A stretch of DNA of 21,557 bases from Sanchytrium tribonematis (Eukaryota; Sanchytriomycota; Sanchytriomycetes; Sanchytriales; Sanchytriaceae), in the NCBI GenBank assembly GCA_018985235.1, contig JADGIG010000090.1, forward strand, positions 1 to 21,557, written 5' to 3'. The notes beneath the pieces were generated by a model. The model ran no database searches, was not told the DNA's origin, and worked only from the letters and a program-made list of their open reading frames with translations. Made by a program: the position numbers and the translations under genes. Positions 7,816 to 16,374 of this stretch are shown here, in pieces; positions within the stretch are counted from its first letter, which is position 1; every line of letters begins with the position of its first letter.

Positions 7816-8895
7816 TTAAGGATCTTTGTGCACTGTTTCTAATTCAACTGGTTCATAATCAGTGTTTGTTTGAAATTCTTCTAAATGTAAAATATAGAAT
7901 CCTAGGCAAAGGACTATCGATCCGATGATCATATTCCATGAAAGATTTGATTTTTGTAGGGCAATATCGCAAAGTAGAACACTTGGAATGCTCAAAAGAC
8001 AGCCAGCTGCAGCAATGGTCGGACTAGTCATTGAAATTAGCTGAAAAAATAAAGTGTCAAATAAAACTCCTGTGAAGACCACTATGCTTAATATCGAAAA
8101 TTCGTACAAGGTTGGAAATTCAAATATTTCTTCTCCTGTTGCGCTGTTGATGGCAATAGGGATCCAGAACGTAAAAAACGAACTAATTCCCATAAGCCCA
8201 GTGAAAAAGAAAGAAAATTGAGAGCTTGGTTTTGATGGATTGACAGCATTTAAATAATACAAATTTTCATACAAGCCATACAAAATAGCTCCTATAAGTC
8301 CTAGAAAATTTCCATATAGATGGCTTTCCTCGGACTCGTAGCCAACAAGAGCAATAATACACACGCCTGACATACTTAGAAGCACCCCAAACCATTTTCG
8401 CAACATAGATTTTTCACCAATTAATAGAATACTAAAAATGTAGGCGAAACAAGTTCCAGAATTGAAAATGGCTGTAAGTTCATTTGTAGTTGTATGCACA
8501 ATAGCCAAATACCAGAAATATGTGCACAAGTTATACAAAGTGACAAGCCAAGCGCTGGTCCACAATATTTGAGAGAATGATCTATCGCTCATATAATCAA
8601 GACATTCCTGGATGTAACTGTATATGTGTGCTTTTGAAGTAATTAATTTAAAGCTAAGACTGTGGCCTTTTCTAATCAAAAATTGGATATATTCTGAAAG
8701 CAACACTAATACGAATGACCCATGCACGCAGTAAACAATAAATGTAGGTTTGTTATAAAATCCTTGCAGATAGCCTGCCATTTCTGTTTGGATGGTCACG
8801 CTCAAAATGGCACCAAATAAAACAAACCACATTTTCCGGAACCCTAGGAGTTGCAAAAATAATGAAGAAATTAAGTTACCGCATCTTGAAATCAT
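7816..8895 (-). CDS. SLC35F-like drug/metabolite-transporter family protein
   Basis: Multi-pass membrane transporter of the DMT superfamily, closest by eye to the SLC35F/YML018C group. The 359-residue product from ATG 8895 has about ten hydrophobic segments. GFYNKPTFIVY after the first segment parallels the YNKPFF motif of the group. The stretch TSAWLVTLYNLCTYFWYLAI, then ELTAIFNSGTCFAYIFSILLIGE and a RKWFGVLLSMSGV helix, is typical of the first EamA-like half; a second half follows (ILSIVVFTGVLFD, SPTIAAAGCLLSIP). Substrate is unknown. A second ATG at 8832 begins directly before the first transmembrane segment and could be the true start. No AATAAA follows the stop closely. It diverges from the Sds3-like gene with 98 bp between ATGs. 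Confidence 0.82.
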   Translation of the reverse strand: MISRCGNLISSLFLQLLGFRKMWFVLFGAILSVTIQTEMAGYLQGFYNKPTFIVYCVHGSFVLVLLSEYIQFLIRKGHSLSFKLITSKAHIYSYIQECLDYMSDRSFSQILWTSAWLVTLYNLCTYFWYLAIVHTTTNELTAIFNSGTCFAYIFSILLIGEKSMLRKWFGVLLSMSGVCIIALVGYESEESHLYGNFLGLIGAILYGLYENLYYLNAVNPSKPSSQFSFFFTGLMGISSFFTFWIPIAINSATGEEIFEFPTLYEFSILSIVVFTGVLFDTLFFQLISMTSPTIAAAGCLLSIPSVLLCDIALQKSNLSWNMIIGSIVLCLGFYILHLEEFQTNTDYEPVELETVHKDP

Positions 8896-8993
8896 AATAT
8901 TTATTTGCGCATATTTCACATGTCAGAGCAAGCCTCCAAAACTTCAATTATAATCTTGTCTCAAGAAAATCTAGCTCTCCTTTAAACCAATAA

Positions 8994-9817
8994 ATGTCAC
9001 AGAAAAAAGCTGTCAAAAGTTTGTCCCAGCTAGAGGAACAACTTGCGGCACTGAAAGAAACGGTTATGGTAGAGAGGCTTACAATTTTGGGAATCGAGGA
9101 GGTCCTTACCAAAATAAAGTTTGTACACCCGCAAATACATGATTTGATAAAAATTGCAGCAGAAAAATTTAAAAATGATCTGGAGGGTCAAGCTACAATG
9201 GAGAAACTTACCATTAAACAGGCCGAAAAGCAAAGAGATATAGCAGTGAAGCATGCCAACAAGGAATATGAAAAGAATCTAAAACATGTACGAAAAATAT
9301 TAATACAAGAAGTATTTTACAAAATGCATCATCTCAAGAAAAACAGTGTGCGTCTAGGACCCCATCCATTATCAAAGAGAATAGATCGAATGAGATTGAT
9401 GCACAAATTGAGTTCCAAGCACATTATGCCAACCCCTTCATCTAAATCCACCAACGCAGAATTAGAATTCGATTTGAATGTTATTAAAGTAGATGTTTAT
9501 TAATTTAGAAAAATAGCGAAGATATACCATTTCATTTACAGCCGTTTTCGGATCCATCAGGCATACTGATATATTTTGTTCCGGAGCATTATCTCATCCG
9601 CTATGCTGGAAAATGCATCAAAGCTGGTGATACATTTATGATGGTTATTAATCACCAAAAAACAGAATGTAAATTATTGCAAGTCAGATCGAGAGAAGTA
9701 ATTTGTGTTTTATTAATTGCGTCAAATGCTGAGAAAGTGTTCACTGTAGGAGAACTACGGAGTCCCAAAATTAAATTGGACTTACTGGAAGTCAAAAAAG
9801 AAACAGAAATAAACTGA
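8994..9817 (+). CDS. Sds3/SUDS3-like histone deacetylase corepressor subunit (two exons)
   Basis: Sds3 proteins scaffold the Sin3-Rpd3 histone deacetylase complex in the nucleus. Join 8994-9488 with 9509-9817 gives 267 residues (human SUDS3 has 328). Exon 1 encodes a long charged coiled coil (about residues 10-115) with repeated K/E/Q heptads, as in the Sds3/BRMS1 family. Exon 2 encodes a C-terminal beta-rich domain: AGKCIKAGDTFMMV, then TECKLLQVRSREVICV and FTVGELRSPKIKL, which lines up with the SUDS3 C-terminus (a YLESKDN-type strand, ISSVGANEIWVRK, YLGQLQRG). Without the 20-nt intron the frame stops at 9503 and the C-terminal domain is orphaned. The family call rests on recollection of SUDS3 and is moderate. 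The TGA stop directly abuts the stop of the next gene. Confidence 0.72.
9489..9508 (+). other. 20-nt spliceosomal-type intron in the Sds3-like gene
   Basis: GTAGATGTTTATTAATTTAG lies between IK and KNSED in phase 0. It contains an in-frame TAA, so a retained intron ends translation. ATTAAT just before TTAG resembles a branch site. Support is slightly weaker than for the other three because the family is more divergent near the junction. Confidence 0.75.
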
Positions 9818-9820
9818 TCA
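9808..9820. terminator. Back-to-back stop codons of convergent genes
   Basis: AATAAA (9808-9813) sits inside the last codons of the Sds3-like gene, followed by its TGA (9815-9817) and at once by TCA (9818-9820), the minus-strand TGA of the coiled-coil gene. The two stops form the palindrome TGATCA with no base between them. Confidence 0.55.
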
Positions 9821-12445
9821 CAAAATTGTAGTGCCAATAGTAGAATCAATAACATCTTGAAAAATTGAATTTGTTATAAAATTTAGTAGATTTTCTTTTT
9901 CTTGATTGAATGCATCCCAACTCTTTTCTTCTAATTTGACTTCATCCATCAAAACTTCATCAAAAAACTCGTCTGCTCTGTAAGATAACCAGACTTCTAC
10001 TTTTTTCTTTAATTCTCTTGATATCCTTTCTTTAGATATTGTCGGACTTTTAAAATGGGTCCAAATTTCTTGAAAAGCCTCCGCAATCAAGTCTAAAATA
10101 ATCATTGTATCTGATCCATTTGCAACAACTCGATTACTAATAACTGGGAAATTGATTGCAGTCATATCATCTGGCATATCTTCAAACATTAAATTGATAA
10201 GATTCTGTATTGAATCAACGTCAAATGAGACTTGAATTTCTTTGGAAACATATTTTGCGGCCAACATATCATTGACAGCTTCCTCTAAGATAATTTCGAA
10301 TACTCCATCGCAGACCAAAGTCATCTTGTCGCTATTAGCTAGGGATGAGTCATCAATCAGGCTTTCACCTTTCTGGGAATTAAGCGATGAATTTCTAGAT
10401 GAGTTTTGTGACAATTCCCTAGAATTGGATAAAAAGACTTTCTCTACTATGTTTTCTATATTTCTTTCTACCTCAAAAACGTCAAGCTTTGGCTTACTTG
10501 AAGGCCAAAGTGTTTGCTCAATCGGGTTTTCGATACTTTCATTAAAATTGCCTTTTAACATTTCAGCAATGGAATCTTCAATTTGAGAAAGTCTGTCCTT
10601 CAGTTGGACTTCTTGCTCTCTCATTTTCAACTTGCGTTCCCGCTTTCTTTTTTGTTTTTCAAGGTCTAATTCCTGTTGTTCTTTTAATTTGGATTCGATA
10701 TCAAATTTAAGCTTATTCACTCTACCTTTGACTACTGAAGTGTCGGTCGTAATGTCTTCCAATACTTCGTGTGTTTGGGAAATTGACTCGAAGTCGGGCA
10801 AGTATATATTTTCGATTTCTCTCACTGGTTGCCTTTCCAAATCTTTTGTTGCATTCGTAATATTTGACAGGTCCAATGCAGCTGAAATTAACGAGTCAAT
10901 TTGAGAAGCTACTGAGTCTTTGCTTATTGTATCTGGTGAATAACTTCTAGGGGAGCTGTAAATGGGAACACTTTCTGTTTTCTGATTTGATAAAAATTCT
11001 CCAGCCTTTATCAATTCTGAAATTGAATTTTCTCTTTGCGAATTATTTTGGGCACTAAATTCGTTACGGATATTATCTTCAAATTCAATCATTTCAGGAA
11101 TGGTTTTCCTGGATAAAATTTTCTCTTCGCTTCTAAAATCCAAGGGATGATCCCAACCTATTTCATTGGCCTCGGTTTGAGTCCCTTCAGATTTGTCTTC
11201 TTGGAAAGTTTGAACACTTTCGTTCTCGGTGGAGCACTTTTGTTGTAGGTGAAATTCTGAAATTTCAGATAAATCGGTGATATCAGGTGTTGTAAAATTA
11301 TCAACCAATATTTTGGTTTCTAGAATGGATTTTAGAAGAGAAACTATCTTGTTAGAATCATTAGAAGATTTAATATCATATTTTAAAAGACGTTCTAAGC
11401 CAGTCGCAATTAAGTACTTCGGATCATTCATATTCAAATCGAAAACTTGCTGAAATTCCGTAGTATTTTTTAAGCTTTTAAGTGAATCGTTGGACTCAAA
11501 TAAATTATTATAGATCTCGGAGAGACCGGATTTCATGTCTTGTGGTTCTAAATTGAATAATACTCGACTTTCAGTAGATGTTATCATAATATCGGATTCA
11601 GATTCAATACGTTTCTTCCGCAGGATATCTTTCTTATTTACCAATATGGGAAGTGACTGCTTTGGTTCATTATCTGAAATAGAACTCAGGTCACTGACGC
11701 TCGTGCTATGCGGTAATTCTTTTGGAGTGTATTTCTCAAATTTACCTGCAGAAGTCTTTAGAACGGATTTACTCTGCAAAATTTGATACGCGCTTTTGCA
11801 TTTGGCATCAATGTAATTTATGTTTTTGATTCGTAATGATGATGAAGATTCGTCATAATGAGCTACACAATCAGTTTGGTCAACAGTTTCCTCTGATAAA
11901 GTGTCGTCATCGTCACTTGATACCTGGCCATCAACAAGGCTAGTATGCAAGGAAAGCTCAAATTGATGGTGGGGATATGTGGGTTTTGTTATCAGATGCT
12001 GAACCTTTGATGACAAGGATTTTGATAGAAATATTATATTTTGGAGCTTCTGATCTATTACGGCGCTAGTTTTTATCAATTCTGGATCCAGATTCATTTT
12101 TGTGATTGATTTTGGATAACTCTTCAACCTTCTATTGCTTTTTAATCTCGGGAGTGCTGTGTATATTGGAATCAAATTTGGCGATTGGATAATTTTTTCA
12201 CTCAATACATTGGTGGAATTTGACTCTGTCTTTAACATTTGAGGTTTTTTTTTGTAAGGATGATTTCTTTTTTTCATTTTAGATAATTGTTCTCTTCTAT
12301 ACTGCTCCAATTGAAAAAGTCTCTCCCTGATTATTTCTTTATTCTTTTGTTTGTCCGTGATATCAATTAGTTTGGGCTTACTAGTCAATATTGGCTGAGA
12401 TGGAATGAATGAGAGCGTTTTCGAAACTCGTTTTTTTTCAAGCAT
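9818..12445 (-). CDS. Large coiled-coil protein, possible CEP350/DUF4378-like C-terminus
   Basis: 875 residues from ATG 12445 as a single exon. The N-terminal part is basic and low-complexity (ERLFQLEQYRREQLSKMKKR near residue 45). The middle is Ser/Asp/Glu-rich and probably disordered, with an acidic SSDDDDTLSEE patch. A strongly charged coiled coil lies at about residues 580-635 (EKQKRKRERKLKMREQEVQ). The last 60 residues are helical and acidic (FFDEVLMDEVKLEEKSWDAF, then NFITNSIFQDVIDSTI), a pattern of EE-W spacing followed by IF..L..DT that resembles the C-termini of CEP350-type centrosomal proteins and plant DUF4378/TRM proteins. That resemblance is weak and from memory. A centrosome or basal-body role would fit a zoosporic organism but is only inference. 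Confidence 0.7.
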   Translation of the reverse strand: MLEKKRVSKTLSFIPSQPILTSKPKLIDITDKQKNKEIIRERLFQLEQYRREQLSKMKKRNHPYKKKPQMLKTESNSTNVLSEKIIQSPNLIPIYTALPRLKSNRRLKSYPKSITKMNLDPELIKTSAVIDQKLQNIIFLSKSLSSKVQHLITKPTYPHHQFELSLHTSLVDGQVSSDDDDTLSEETVDQTDCVAHYDESSSSLRIKNINYIDAKCKSAYQILQSKSVLKTSAGKFEKYTPKELPHSTSVSDLSSISDNEPKQSLPILVNKKDILRKKRIESESDIMITSTESRVLFNLEPQDMKSGLSEIYNNLFESNDSLKSLKNTTEFQQVFDLNMNDPKYLIATGLERLLKYDIKSSNDSNKIVSLLKSILETKILVDNFTTPDITDLSEISEFHLQQKCSTENESVQTFQEDKSEGTQTEANEIGWDHPLDFRSEEKILSRKTIPEMIEFEDNIRNEFSAQNNSQRENSISELIKAGEFLSNQKTESVPIYSSPRSYSPDTISKDSVASQIDSLISAALDLSNITNATKDLERQPVREIENIYLPDFESISQTHEVLEDITTDTSVVKGRVNKLKFDIESKLKEQQELDLEKQKRKRERKLKMREQEVQLKDRLSQIEDSIAEMLKGNFNESIENPIEQTLWPSSKPKLDVFEVERNIENIVEKVFLSNSRELSQNSSRNSSLNSQKGESLIDDSSLANSDKMTLVCDGVFEIILEEAVNDMLAAKYVSKEIQVSFDVDSIQNLINLMFEDMPDDMTAINFPVISNRVVANGSDTMIILDLIAEAFQEIWTHFKSPTISKERISRELKKKVEVWLSYRADEFFDEVLMDEVKLEEKSWDAFNQEKENLLNFITNSIFQDVIDSTIGTTIL

Positions 12446-12587
12446 CTTTGGCCTGATTCAAAACACTAACTTTGCTAAGCATTTGAATAAGGAACGAGGC
12501 AGGTTGTAAATTTTGTTTTAGAAATCGCATTACATTATTTGGAATTAGTTAAACACTTGGAGCACAAATTTATTAAGCATATTTTAT

Positions 12588-13106
12588 CTAGGGTTTTAAT
12601 TTAAACAATTCCTTTTGGTATACTCTTTTGATTGTCGGCTTTCGTAACTTGTTAGCCTCTGATGGTTTGGGAAATCTTATTCTTTTTCGAAAGTTTCTAA
12701 CTTTTAAGGACTCCATCAAATTAACTTTTTCATCCCAGGAATGTTCTGGACAGACATAAACATGTTTTAGCGTATCATACGAGCTGGTAGTTATCATATG
12801 TCCGCAGGGACACTGATCCTTAAAGTTCCACAATTGTTTTACTTTCTCTCTACATTCTATAGAGTCGATTTTGTCTTTGTCCAGCAAAGTGCGGTCCCAA
12901 GTAATGTTTGGGGGAAACTGCGTTTTCATTGAGCTGCTTTTGAAATTCTTATGACTTTTGAGATTTAAAATCAATTTGTCTAAGGCACTTACATGATGAC
13001 ACTTTCTATAATGTCTAGTGTATCTAGATTGATCTTTATTTTGTGTGCCGCAAATGCACTTAAAATTAAGGCTATGCACTGCAGATTTTTCAACCACGCC
13101 CAGCAT
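12588..13106 (-). CDS. Protein with two CxC-HxxxC zinc-finger-like repeats
   Basis: 172 residues from ATG 13106; the frame extends eight codons upstream without another ATG. Two similar modules are visible: C17-x-C19-x12-H32-x3-C36 (CICG ... HYRKC) and C99-x-C101-x13-H115-x3-C119 (CPCG ... HVYVC), each with CxCG first and HxxxC second and each followed closely by a further His. This suggests a tandem C2HC-type zinc finger. The C-terminal 50 residues are very basic (NFRKRIRFPKP, RKPTIKRVYQKELF), consistent with nucleic-acid binding. I do not recognise the family. TAG 12590-12588 is followed on the minus strand by AATAAA about 15-20 bases downstream. Sequence 12446-12587 between this gene and the promoter side of the previous one holds nothing else I can identify. 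Confidence 0.72.
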   Translation of the reverse strand: MLGVVEKSAVHSLNFKCICGTQNKDQSRYTRHYRKCHHVSALDKLILNLKSHKNFKSSSMKTQFPPNITWDRTLLDKDKIDSIECREKVKQLWNFKDQCPCGHMITTSSYDTLKHVYVCPEHSWDEKVNLMESLKVRNFRKRIRFPKPSEANKLRKPTIKRVYQKELFKLKP

Positions 13107-13136
13107 TGTATTTTCAAGGAGAACTTGCAAGAAAAT
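13107..13136. promoter_or_regulatory. 30-bp gap between divergent start codons
   Basis: If both chosen ATGs are right, only 30 bp lie between the zinc-finger gene and the 624-residue gene. An in-frame ATG further upstream in the plus-strand frame (13077) would overlap the minus-strand gene. Promoter use is inferred. Confidence 0.35.
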
Positions 13137-15011
13137 ATGAAAGAGATAGACGTCTTCGAAAAATATATCTCTAGAAAAGGTTATAGCGAAGATGAAATTG
13201 GAAAATATAAAAGCATATCTACAAAGTATTTTGCTTTCTGCAAAGACAATAATTTAAAAATCAATAGCTCATCAAAGCCTGCCCTACATGAACAAATTGT
13301 CAAATTTATTCAATCCATTGACAGGTCCGAAGTATCGAATATACACGGATTAGATCTACTTATGCAATTTTACGGAACGGAATTTGCCCTTGATGATCCA
13401 TCAGTCATTGCTGCAATTGAGGGTGGCTTTGAAAGCATTATTGATCCTTTTGCCAACTTTGATCCTGAAAAACGTCAGGTTCTCACTTCAATTGCTCAAA
13501 AAATTAATATTGATCCTCGAAGTTTTCCAGTCGATGTGATTGATAATATACCAGATTTTGAGATTTTTGAAAATATATTAGCTGCCAAACCAGACATTTC
13601 GTTAGAGAAGCAATTGGACTTAATCAATTTGATTATCCAAAAGTTAAATTACGCTTCAATGTTCACTCACATACCTACCAAATTAAACACACCAAACTTA
13701 CATCCCTCAAGCTATTTTTTTGACAAACATGGAGGGAAACACTATTATTTTTATTTCGATTTTGACAGCCATAGCTTTTATGTGTCATTTTGTAAGTTAC
13801 CACACTCGGGAGAAACATTTATAATCTTTGATACCAAATATCAAAAAATCCAAGTTATTCATTCCTTAGCTATTCTTTATTTGCTGTCGATTGGCAAATT
13901 TAGTCGGATTATAGACCTTCGAATTGTCTTCTATTATAAAGAATCGGAAAATTGTTATGTAAACTTTTTATTTCTTTATTTAATTTTTCGTGGACTTTCC
14001 GAAAAACGCCTTGATCAGACTATAATGTTTCCAAATCTAGCCAAAGACAATGCAGATGTGAGTAAGTACCTTTTGCGATTAATATTGGATCAGAGTACTG
14101 ACAGTTTTACTATGGATGATTGGATTGATGCTGAATTGTACAAAGTTGCAATAACAGAGTCGGAACTTCAAAAATTTAGATCGGCCGAAAATTTTCAAAA
14201 GCTCTCTGATTATCAATCCTTATTTGATATTAAAATCGATTCCAACATAAATGAAATCCAGATCGATTCCAAATCTGAAAATTTGGTGGGTATAGATCAA
14301 ACCCAAGACAATACTGTTTTAGATTTGACAAACATCTCTGATTCGGGTTCTTCGGAAGATCCAACATTACAAATTCTTCGACGAAATCCCGAATCGCAAA
14401 ATTTCCCTAACAAACGAAGAAAACTTTCATTTGATCAAAAAAGTATAACTTCTCCAATAATATCAAATCAATTGAACTCCAACACATCTTCTACAGATTC
14501 TACTTATTCAAGTCAAATTCATGATGCTTCACCCGTTAGTGATTTAAGTCCCAACAAATACAATTCTAGTCCAGCCATGGCGACAACTGAAATGGGTCGC
14601 AGTCCCAGCAAATTTGAGATAACAGAGGCTTTTTCAAAGCAATCAGAAGCTTCAGGAAAATCAAAGCGTCAAATAGCAAAAGTTGATGACGCTTTTCAAA
14701 AGTACACTCAACCAAGTCCCAAAAAGGTTCAAGATAGCTGTAAAAAACAAATTACTAATTTTGTTGATAAAGAGAAGGATAAATCGTCTTTGTCAAGCAA
14801 TTATAATGCCTTCCAACTCAAAAATATGGTCACCAAATCAGCGTTTGGTTTTGAATTTGAGGGAAAAATCATAACTTTGGACCAAGCAGAGGCATTAGAA
14901 AGTGAAATGCTGCTTGAGGCAGAAATTTTAGAAACGGAAATTAAAAATTTGCTTCAAGCTTCTAACAACATCAGTTTTGTAGAAACGATTGAACAATTTG
15001 TAAATCAATAA
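13137..15011 (+). CDS. Unrecognised 624-residue protein with possible degenerate Ulp1-like core
   Basis: Single exon from ATG 13137; earlier in-frame ATGs overlap the minus-strand gene. Residues 1-180 are helical. Residues 195-295 carry a beta-rich stretch with H202 (GGKHYYFYFDFD), D232 (ETFIIFDTKYQ) and C273 (ENCYVNFLFLYLIFRGLS), in the order His-Asp-Cys of C48 (Ulp1/SENP) proteases, and the last segment resembles the family's DCGVF helix and its following G-loop. The usual Trp after His and the Gln and Gly around Cys are missing. Residues 390-560 are Ser/Asn-rich, with VLDLT followed by acidic residues (394-408), a plausible SUMO-interacting motif, and KRRKL (426-430), a likely nuclear signal. 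The tail has an acidic helix. Function is unknown; the protease resemblance is speculative. Confidence 0.75.
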   Translation: MKEIDVFEKYISRKGYSEDEIGKYKSISTKYFAFCKDNNLKINSSSKPALHEQIVKFIQSIDRSEVSNIHGLDLLMQFYGTEFALDDPSVIAAIEGGFESIIDPFANFDPEKRQVLTSIAQKINIDPRSFPVDVIDNIPDFEIFENILAAKPDISLEKQLDLINLIIQKLNYASMFTHIPTKLNTPNLHPSSYFFDKHGGKHYYFYFDFDSHSFYVSFCKLPHSGETFIIFDTKYQKIQVIHSLAILYLLSIGKFSRIIDLRIVFYYKESENCYVNFLFLYLIFRGLSEKRLDQTIMFPNLAKDNADVSKYLLRLILDQSTDSFTMDDWIDAELYKVAITESELQKFRSAENFQKLSDYQSLFDIKIDSNINEIQIDSKSENLVGIDQTQDNTVLDLTNISDSGSSEDPTLQILRRNPESQNFPNKRRKLSFDQKSITSPIISNQLNSNTSSTDSTYSSQIHDASPVSDLSPNKYNSSPAMATTEMGRSPSKFEITEAFSKQSEASGKSKRQIAKVDDAFQKYTQPSPKKVQDSCKKQITNFVDKEKDKSSLSSNYNAFQLKNMVTKSAFGFEFEGKIITLDQAEALESEMLLEAEILETEIKNLLQASNNISFVETIEQFVNQ

Positions 15012-15036
15012 GGATTTCATAAAAATTTGGACCTTG

Positions 15037-15059
15037 AATAAACTATTATAATTTTATTA
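15037..15059. terminator. Paired poly(A) signals between convergent genes
   Basis: AATAAA at 15037-15042 serves the plus-strand gene ending at 15011, and a minus-strand AATAAA at 15058-15053 overlaps the TAA stop (15059-15057) of the prenylcysteine oxidase gene. Confidence 0.5.
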
Positions 15060-16355
15060 AAGAATTCTTTTTTCGATCAATTTTGCCAAATTCATACCAG
15101 AGACTGACTGAGTTTCCATAGTTGATAATATTGGTTCAAAGGATGAAGCATAAAAAAGGTTTTTTGCAATCTCAATAGGCTGGACTTCGGGATTTGGATG
15201 TAATTTAGGGTAGGAGTAGTACTGTTGTATTTTTTCAAATTTAACATCTGTAAACATACGATGTGTCAAGTCTGGTATGCTTTGATTTGTAAACACTTTA
15301 TAAAGATGAGTTTTATCGCCCAAACGAATTTTTGATACAGATGTAAATTCGCAAGAGTACCTTAAACAGAAGATTGAATCTGGAACTTGCTTTAGTCCAA
15401 AGTAACTCGCATTTATATTCCCTTCCACTACCGTGATATATATTTTATAGTAGTCTATTTTTTTGATGTTTTTAATTTGAAAATCTACTTCAATCCCACT
15501 TAAAAAGAAATCTCCAGCTGCATGAACAATATAGTCATATTCGTATCTCCATTTTCCGTCAACTAATAAGTCATATCGAGAATCGTTCTTTGATATTTTC
15601 TTGACAGCTGATTTTGTGTGAACATTAGCGATGGAATTTGCAAGAAAACTTTCAAATATTTTAGAATTACCTCCATCAATGGTATATGAATTATCACTAA
15701 GAATGCCCACTAGACAACCTAATGCATGTGACTGATCCAGGTCCCTACCATAATTCACTAGCGTGGTCACCTCAGCTATCTCATTTTTAAAATTTTCACT
15801 GAGCCCAGCCAAGGCAATTCTTGCAGTTGTATTTAAAGTCTCCCATAGATCCAAGTCCCCCAACAATTTTCCAATATCATCAAATGAGTCGAGTTCATAG
15901 ATTTTTTTGTATTTGGCTGCTGCCTGGTCACCTAAATCTGTCCCTCGCTTTAATGAGTAACCATATCTCCAAAGCATCCTTATTTTCGTTAACCATCCGT
16001 AAGGTGATGACTCAAATACAAATTCCTTGCCATTGTAGAATCCAAAAGTTCCACTTTCATTTAAATATTTCAAATTGAATTTCTTACTTGCGTTAACTAA
16101 AATTGGATTTGAATCAACAAATATAGAAGCACCAAAATCCACCTTTATTCCACCGTTAAATGGGACTGCAATGCTATCCACTCGACCTCCAATTTTATCG
16201 CTCTTTTCAAACACATCAATCTGTAAATTTGTAGATTCTGAATCAAAATGGTGAGCAAATGAAGTACCTGCAGGACCGGCTCCGATGACTGCAATTTTGA
16301 CATCTTTCGTTTTAATATTCAATTGCAAGCTATTAGCCAAGGACAGGAAAAACAT
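15057..16355 (-). CDS. PCYOX1: Prenylcysteine oxidase (farnesylcysteine lyase) family
   Basis: FAD-dependent thioether oxidase that releases cysteine and a prenyl aldehyde from prenylcysteines left by breakdown of prenylated proteins; lysosomal or vacuolar in known cases. The 432-residue product from ATG 16355 has a short hydrophobic N-terminus (MFFLSLANSL), the dinucleotide-binding GAGPAG at 25-30, FEKSDKIGGRVDS (about 49-61), and family stretches FGFYNGKEFVFES, IRMLWRYGYSLKR, VTTLVNYGRD and DGGNSKIF. Family proteins run to about 500 residues, so it is slightly short. The longer frame to 16451 overlaps the divergent PPR gene and was not used. The gene is absent from budding yeasts as far as I know. 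Confidence 0.85.
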   Translation of the reverse strand: MFFLSLANSLQLNIKTKDVKIAVIGAGPAGTSFAHHFDSESTNLQIDVFEKSDKIGGRVDSIAVPFNGGIKVDFGASIFVDSNPILVNASKKFNLKYLNESGTFGFYNGKEFVFESSPYGWLTKIRMLWRYGYSLKRGTDLGDQAAAKYKKIYELDSFDDIGKLLGDLDLWETLNTTARIALAGLSENFKNEIAEVTTLVNYGRDLDQSHALGCLVGILSDNSYTIDGGNSKIFESFLANSIANVHTKSAVKKISKNDSRYDLLVDGKWRYEYDYIVHAAGDFFLSGIEVDFQIKNIKKIDYYKIYITVVEGNINASYFGLKQVPDSIFCLRYSCEFTSVSKIRLGDKTHLYKVFTNQSIPDLTHRMFTDVKFEKIQQYYSYPKLHPNPEVQPIEIAKNLFYASSFEPILSTMETQSVSGMNLAKLIEKRIL

Positions 16356-16374
16356 TTGTAACCTGGAGATTGAA
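16356..16374. promoter_or_regulatory. 19-bp gap between divergent start codons
   Basis: Only 19 bp separate the ATG of the prenylcysteine oxidase gene from that of the PPR-like gene. If both starts are right, transcription must begin inside the opposite coding region or the mRNAs must be nearly leaderless. Confidence 0.4.

Noticed and set aside
7665-7928. 87-residue plus-strand ORF between CAPZB and the transporter
   Set aside because: It starts at TTG and overlaps the transporter's 3' end antisense; the protein looks like chance sequence.
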